In this document: piece after piece, positions 6,966-10,795 of the stretch | Layout: each line of letters begins with the position of its first letter | Numbering within the stretch: the stretch's first letter is position 1 | Source: Bacillota bacterium | GTDB lineage: Bacteria; Bacillota; UBA4882; UBA8346 | Length of the DNA: 10,795 nt | Direction: 5' to 3' | NCBI GenBank assembly: GCA_023415375.1 | Contig: JAEZKW010000157.1 | Span: 1 to 10,795, forward strand | Notes under the pieces: generated by a model | Database searches by the model: none | Seen by the model: the letters and a program-made list of their open reading frames with translations, nothing else | Told to the model about the DNA's origin: nothing | Position numbers and translations under genes: made by a program

Positions 6966-7110
6966 TTAGGCTAACATGGTGCTCTCCAAAGCAGTGAAAA
7001 TAGATATCCAACCAATATCCCCGGCTGCAACGGTGGTCAGCACTAGATAGAATAGCTTTGGGCAATATGTTTCGAATGCACACTCGAGCTTCTCGATTTT
7101 GGATATCGCG
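6966..7110 (-). pseudogene. Possible remnant of a coding region behind MFS transporter 1 (uncertain)
   Basis: On the minus strand, in a frame different from MFS transporter 1, sequence after that gene's stop stays open for about 48 codons and ends at TAA 6966-6968. It reads in part CPKLFYLVLTTVAAGDIGW, a hydrophobic membrane-like stretch. There is no start codon or ribosome binding site within the segment. It may be the decayed end of another membrane protein, or simply non-coding sequence open by chance. Confidence 0.2.
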
Positions 7111-8397
7111 TTAGGCTTTGACCTGTGATTCTCTGACAGGGAGAAGGAAGGCAACGCCGACGGCCGCCAGTACCGCCAGTAGAATCCAACCCCAGAAGTA
7201 ACCGCCGGTGGCATCAACGACGGAACCGAAGATGGGCGGGACCAACATCATGCCACAAAAACTTAACGCCAAGGTAAATCCGGTGGCAGCTCCTGATGCC
7301 TTAAAACCTACGAGCTCTGAAACCAACGAGAGTTGAAGGCCGGTAAAGCTGACTGCAGTGAGACCGAACAGGAATACCACAATACCAATGCCAATGATAC
7401 CCATACTGGGCACTACGAAAGCCATCATGATGAGGATTACGACAGCAATGACGTTTATAGCGATCAAAGTGCCTTTGCGCTTGCCCCCGAATAAATAGTC
7501 GCTCACCAGGCCCAAGCCAACTCTACCGATCATGCCGCCCGCTGAATTAATTGAATAAAAGGTGCCTGCTAGGACAATGGGAGCTGCAACGGCAGCGGCC
7601 TTGAAGACCTCGCCCAGATAGACAACCATGTAACCGGTGAAGGCGAACTGCACACCCATGAGAATACCGCAGCCAATGCTTAGCAGCACGATGTCGCGGG
7701 TGAAAATGTCCTTGGAAACTTCACGCCATGTAACATTATTGACTCCGGCCTTTCTAATTTCCTTCATGATGTCGGAGTCGCGGTATAACACGAAGCTGAG
7801 TACTCCCGATAGAGCAATGACTGCTCCGATAAGGGTAAACGCCGATCGCCAGCCAAATGCTACAGCTATTGTAGGAATAATGGCGCCAGCAATGATGCCG
7901 GCGACAGGAATGCCAGCCTGTTTAATGCCCATTGCTGTGGCACGACTCTTGGGAGCGAACCATGTTAGGATCGCCTTGGCTCCGGTCGGTCCTGCGATCG
8001 AATTACAAATCCCGGCCAGGAACAAAACGAGCAACAGCTGCCACGGAGCGTTGCTGAGTGCGCCGATTGCAATAAAAATGCCCATTAAGATCTGACCGAT
8101 CAGCATAATGATACGTACACCGGTCTTATCGACTAAATGGCCTGTAAACGTCAGCATTATCATCGAGCCCAGGTTAACAGCAGAAAAGAGTAGACCGAAC
8201 TGGGCGTACGACATGCCGAGGCCTTCCCTGATGTATGGCCCTAACGGGGATAGGCAGGCGATCGCCAGGGAGCAGCACACCTGAACAAAAAATGCTACAT
8301 ACAGAATAACCCAACGATAGGAGGATGAGAATGTCCCTGTGCTCACATAATGAGCCGCCGATGGCTCGGACTGATTGGATAATTTTATTTCGTTCAT
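7111..8397 (-). CDS. Major facilitator superfamily transporter (MFS transporter 1)
   Basis: Secondary carrier in the cytoplasmic membrane, probably moving an organic anion by symport or exchange. 428 aa with about 12 hydrophobic segments in two halves, split by a cytosolic loop at about 205-236. MFS motif A appears as GHLVDKTGVR (86-95), and its counterpart in the second half as GRVGLGLVSD (291-300) followed by a basic GGKRK. The WFAPKSRATAMGIKQAG segment (146-162) resembles carriers of organic acids such as the ACS or OFA-type groups, but the substrate cannot be assigned. ATG 8397 has AGAGGAG about 8 bases upstream. It is downstream of the FAD oxidoreductase on the same strand, with a MITE-like element between them, and is paralogous to the partial carrier at the right edge. 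Joint use with the flavoprotein is inferred from position. Confidence 0.93.
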   Translation of the reverse strand: MNEIKLSNQSEPSAAHYVSTGTFSSSYRWVILYVAFFVQVCCSLAIACLSPLGPYIREGLGMSYAQFGLLFSAVNLGSMIMLTFTGHLVDKTGVRIIMLIGQILMGIFIAIGALSNAPWQLLLVLFLAGICNSIAGPTGAKAILTWFAPKSRATAMGIKQAGIPVAGIIAGAIIPTIAVAFGWRSAFTLIGAVIALSGVLSFVLYRDSDIMKEIRKAGVNNVTWREVSKDIFTRDIVLLSIGCGILMGVQFAFTGYMVVYLGEVFKAAAVAAPIVLAGTFYSINSAGGMIGRVGLGLVSDYLFGGKRKGTLIAINVIAVVILIMMAFVVPSMGIIGIGIVVFLFGLTAVSFTGLQLSLVSELVGFKASGAATGFTLALSFCGMMLVPPIFGSVVDATGGYFWGWILLAVLAAVGVAFLLPVRESQVKA

Positions 8398-8435
8398 TAT
8401 ATATCTCCTCTCTGTTCCCTAAAATTAGGCAATAA

Positions 8436-8567
8436 GGGCTGTCCCAAAAGTAAATTCGTGTATAGACGCACGCTCGATATAGATATACAATGTATAATGT
8501 TTTGCTTAATCTATGACACTTTTTATTGGATATCTTGTTGATTTTAAAGTACTTTTTAGACAGCCTC
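8436..8567 (-). mobile_element. MITE-like element, copy 1 (132 bp)
   Basis: Read on the minus strand it starts GAGGCTGTCTAAAAAGTA and ends TTTACTTTTGGGACAGCCC; the ends are imperfect inverted repeats of about 17 bp. The same ends, plus a first stretch of about 44 bases that is largely identical, occur in copy 2 at 10149-10264, while the middles differ. It contains no ORF. It fits a non-autonomous derivative of an insertion sequence; no transposase is in the window. No direct target duplication is seen; instead the flanks CAATA and TATTG are inverted. It lies between the FAD oxidoreductase stop and the MFS transporter 1 start. Confidence 0.75.
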
Positions 8568-8581
8568 TATTGAGATTACCA

Positions 8582-10117
8582 TTAACCCACTAAAGGAGTT
8601 TCTTTTGCTGCATTTTCACCGGCAATCTTGCCGAAAACTATACACTCGGTGTGTCCACCACCCGCTTCGTAAAGCCACCCAATGATAGAGGATAACTCGC
8701 CAGCGGCGTACAATCTCGGAATCGGATTGCTATTGTAGTCCAGTACACGGGCATCCTTGTCATGCTCGGGGCCGCCCTGGGTGCTGATTAGCATCGGTAT
8801 CCACGGCAGCGCATAATAAGGCCCATTATGAATCGGCTTCATAGTCTTAGGATCACGTCCAAATTCCGGATCTGCGCCAATGCGGCAATAATCATTAAAC
8901 TTGGCAATCGTCAGTTCTAGGACTGATTCCTCCATACCAATTTCGCGAGCCAGTTCAGCGATGGTGTCGCCTTTCTTAATCCATCCGCGTTTGAGCTCTT
9001 CGCTGTTATCCAGGCTCCACTGGTAGTCCTCGTTGGGTCTCCAGTCACGGGAAATCGGAGCGTTCTTCATCATGGTTTCATCGAAGATCATATACATAGG
9101 AATACGCGGCCACTGCTTCCCTTCGCGGAGATTATTTTCGGGATCGAACAGGGAAACATTGCGCCAAGCATTATGCAGCTTTTCCTGGGTTTCGTTGGTA
9201 TAACGTCTGCCCAATTTATCTGCCCAGACAAATGCTTCACTGACAGCACGCGGCTGGAACGCCTGATCGAATTCAAGAGCTTTAAAGCCAACCTGTCCGC
9301 ACACTGCCTGCATGTGCCAGATCCTTGCGCCAGCTTTCATGCACATGATATGACCGTCACCGGTCGCAAAATCGTTGGTACCGGCGTAGACGAACGGGCA
9401 GGGTAAGAAAGCTTCTTTCATTTGTTCATTCGATGCGAAACCACCGGTGGTCATGATAACAGCCTTCTTGGCCTTATAAACAACCTGCTTACCTTGGCAT
9501 TCAGCGACAATACCGGTTACTTCACCCTTTTCGTTTCGGATTAGATCCTTTGCACGAGTGTTGTAGTGGATTGGGATGTCACGTTCTTCTGTTCTGGCCT
9601 TCAGCTGTTCCCAAAGGCTGATACCGTAAGTACGTCCGATGTGTCTAACCCGCTCGTTGTTGGTCATCTTTGCCCATACTTCGGGATCAACAGGCTCTTC
9701 ATCAGCTGCTGTCGCGTGGACTCTGATCATATTGCCATCGCGGACCTTCGGCCAGCTCGGACGTCCCAGAGGAGGATAGGATACAGAAACTTCCTGACTG
9801 TTTCCCTTCCAACGGCTAATGGATACACCAATTGATTTGCAATATTCCTCGATGTGCATGGCGTGCTCGACATAGAGGTCAAGAATGACCCGCGATGTTC
9901 TGCCAAGCCAAATGTCCTCCAGATAATTGGCAAATTCCATATCAAGAGGGATGTAAATGCCACCTGAAGATAGACGGGTGGCACCGCCGCCCTGGTTCAT
10001 TTTTTCGAGAATGGTTACTTTTGCGCCGCTGTCATAAGCAGCGATAGCTGCCACTGCCCCGGCCCCACCATAACCAACGATTAAAACATCGGTTTCAAAA
10101 TCAACTGGGTTACGCAT
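8582..10117 (-). CDS. FAD-dependent oxidoreductase, fumarate reductase/succinate dehydrogenase flavoprotein-like (FAD_binding_2)
   Basis: Flavoenzyme of the family holding soluble fumarate reductases, urocanate reductase and 3-ketosteroid dehydrogenases; it probably reduces or desaturates a C=C bond of an organic acid or related compound. 511 aa. The N-terminal Rossmann fold shows DVLIVGYGGAGAVAA with GYGGAG at 15-20 and E38 for the FAD ribose; GGGATRLSSGG (43-53) contacts FAD; TTGGFASN (223-230) and TGDGHIMCMKAGA (252-264) are family hallmarks; the C-terminal FAD region is PRLYAAGELSS (467-477) to VFGKIAGENAA (494-504). The usual fumarate-reductase RxGGN element is replaced by YEAGGGHTE (483-491), so the substrate may not be fumarate. 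There is no Tat or Sec signal, heme CxxCH or FMN-binding domain, so it should act in the cytoplasm with a separate electron donor. ATG 10117 is preceded by AAAGGGG. The gene lies between two paralogous MFS carriers. Confidence 0.92.
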   Translation of the reverse strand: MRNPVDFETDVLIVGYGGAGAVAAIAAYDSGAKVTILEKMNQGGGATRLSSGGIYIPLDMEFANYLEDIWLGRTSRVILDLYVEHAMHIEEYCKSIGVSISRWKGNSQEVSVSYPPLGRPSWPKVRDGNMIRVHATAADEEPVDPEVWAKMTNNERVRHIGRTYGISLWEQLKARTEERDIPIHYNTRAKDLIRNEKGEVTGIVAECQGKQVVYKAKKAVIMTTGGFASNEQMKEAFLPCPFVYAGTNDFATGDGHIMCMKAGARIWHMQAVCGQVGFKALEFDQAFQPRAVSEAFVWADKLGRRYTNETQEKLHNAWRNVSLFDPENNLREGKQWPRIPMYMIFDETMMKNAPISRDWRPNEDYQWSLDNSEELKRGWIKKGDTIAELAREIGMEESVLELTIAKFNDYCRIGADPEFGRDPKTMKPIHNGPYYALPWIPMLISTQGGPEHDKDARVLDYNSNPIPRLYAAGELSSIIGWLYEAGGGHTECIVFGKIAGENAAKETPLVG

Positions 10118-10148
10118 TTAAGTATCCCCTTTCTTCATGTCATTGACC

Positions 10149-10264
10149 GGGCTGTCACAAAAGTAAATTTAGCGATAAAGAAATACAATATATCAAAATC
10201 AACATTTAGATGAAGTAATATATTGTATTTCTTATTGATTTCGAATTACTTTTTAGACAGCCTC
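10149..10264 (-). mobile_element. MITE-like element, copy 2 (116 bp)
   Basis: Read on the minus strand it starts GAGGCTGTCTAAAAAGTA and ends TTTACTTTTGTGACAGCCC, matching copy 1 at both ends and in the same orientation. Its interior is a 16-bp perfect inverted repeat (AAGAAATACAATATAT at 10178-10193 with 10218-10233), so most of the element can fold into one long hairpin, as MITEs often do. It has no ORF. Flanks are GACC and GGTC, inverted and not duplicated. It separates the partial MFS transporter 2 from the FAD oxidoreductase. Confidence 0.75.
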
Positions 10265-10283
10265 AGGTCTTTTGAACATCGTA

Positions 10284-10795
10284 TTAAGCCTTGCGGTCCG
10301 ATTCTTTGCAAGGGATAAGGAGAAGAACACCGATAGCCGTCAGTACCGCCATGGCAATCCATCCCCACATGTAACCACGGGTAATGTCAACGATGGCACC
10401 AAAGATGGGCGCTAACGCAAACATGCCGGCGAAACCGAACGCCAAGGAAATTCCCGAGGCTGCACCCGCCGTCTTCAAGCCGGTGAGCTCAGTAGCAAAT
10501 GAGACATAAAGGCCGGTCCAGCTGACATCGAAGATGCCGTAGGCAAACACCACACAGGCTATGCCGACTAAGCCCATTTTAGGCACCGCAAAAGCCATGA
10601 GAAGGAGCAGCAGAACGCCGAGAGCGTTCACGAACATCAACACGTTCTTGCGATTCCCATGAAACACACGGTCACTCACCATGCCCATGAAGAAACCACC
10701 GATTCCGCCGCCGAGCGAGTTAACCGAATAAAAAGTGCCCGCCAGGACAATGGGAGCTGCAACGGCAAGAGCCGTGAAGAGATTGCCCAGATAGG
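10284..10795 (-). CDS. Major facilitator superfamily transporter, C-terminal part (MFS transporter 2, cut by window edge)
   Basis: Membrane carrier of the same family as MFS transporter 1; about 170 C-terminal residues are visible and the frame is open through the right edge, so the true start is outside the window. It shows the same landmarks as the paralogue: AAPIVLAGTFYSVNS, a loop reading MGMVSDRVFHGNRK where the paralogue has LGLVSDYLFGGKRK, MAFAVPKMG for MAFVVPSMG, and an end KESDRKA for RESQVKA. DNA is also close, for example around 10741-10760 compared with 7561-7595, which points to duplication. It would be the first of the three cassette genes in transcription order, separated from the FAD oxidoreductase by 166 bases containing a MITE-like element. 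The substrate is unknown. Confidence 0.9.
   Translation of the reverse strand, partial: YLGNLFTALAVAAPIVLAGTFYSVNSLGGGIGGFFMGMVSDRVFHGNRKNVLMFVNALGVLLLLLMAFAVPKMGLVGIACVVFAYGIFDVSWTGLYVSFATELTGLKTAGAASGISLAFGFAGMFALAPIFGAIVDITRGYMWGWIAMAVLTAIGVLLLIPCKESDRKA

Larger units (their letters stand above)
6599..7110. other. Gene-poor intergenic region downstream of MFS transporter 1
   Basis: 512 bases with no recognised gene. The part at about 6660-6760 is very AT-rich and holds a strong plus-strand promoter (6711-6739) followed by the 16-base palindrome AAAAATTATAATTTTT (6743-6758). From 6760 to 6965 there is mixed sequence with a small TCCGG/CCGGA stem (6806-6821) and only very short ATG frames, such as a 15-codon one from 6791. 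From 6966 to 7110 a minus-strand frame overlapping the end of MFS transporter 1 stays open and reads like a membrane-protein end, but it has no start of its own. Confidence 0.6.

Noticed and set aside
8436..10264. Full composite transposon bounded by the two elements
   Set aside because: The elements are in direct orientation, only 116-132 bp, have no transposase and differ inside; nothing shows that they move the flavoprotein gene together.

Overview
The window looks like chromosomal DNA of an anaerobic or facultative member of the Bacillota. The neighbouring pair recJ-relA is typical of that phylum, Shine-Dalgarno sites are strong and purine-rich, and the accessory genes (a cytosolic fumarate-reductase-type flavoprotein with major-facilitator carriers) are common in anaerobic Clostridia and Negativicutes. 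The genus cannot be fixed from the sequence. Almost everything is on the minus strand; the only convincing plus-strand gene is a small lytic transglycosylase.

Left part (1-4756): a bifunctional RelA/SpoT-type (p)ppGpp synthetase/hydrolase running off the left edge lies directly behind recJ, with no spacer between them. A 491-base divergent region separates recJ from the plus-strand transglycosylase. It holds a good sigma-A-type promoter, a 16-base inverted repeat and several TGTAACA/TGTTACA words. The transglycosylase converges on a chemoreceptor gene, and a long two-tier hairpin between them should terminate transcription from both sides.

Middle (4757-7110): a membrane methyl-accepting chemotaxis protein with a strongly reduced HAMP linker. 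A 737-base region upstream of it contains a 45-codon candidate ORF and an excellent plus-strand promoter with no recognisable gene behind it.

Right part (7111-10795): an uptake-plus-oxidoreductase cassette on the minus strand, in transcription order MFS transporter 2 (partial), FAD-dependent oxidoreductase, MFS transporter 1. The two carriers are paralogues. Each intergenic gap in the cassette carries a copy of one short element (132 and 116 bp) with matching ends (GAGGCTGTC...GACAGCCC), in the same orientation, best read as MITE-like non-autonomous insertion-sequence derivatives. A plausible reading is that the carriers import or exchange an organic acid that the flavoenzyme reduces or oxidises in the cytoplasm; the substrate is unknown.

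No tRNA, rRNA, CRISPR array, transposase gene or phage gene was seen. There is no clear evidence for a wholly new multi-gene system. The most unusual features are the paired MITE-like elements inside the transporter/flavoprotein cassette, the non-canonical flavoprotein active-site region, and the orphan promoter.
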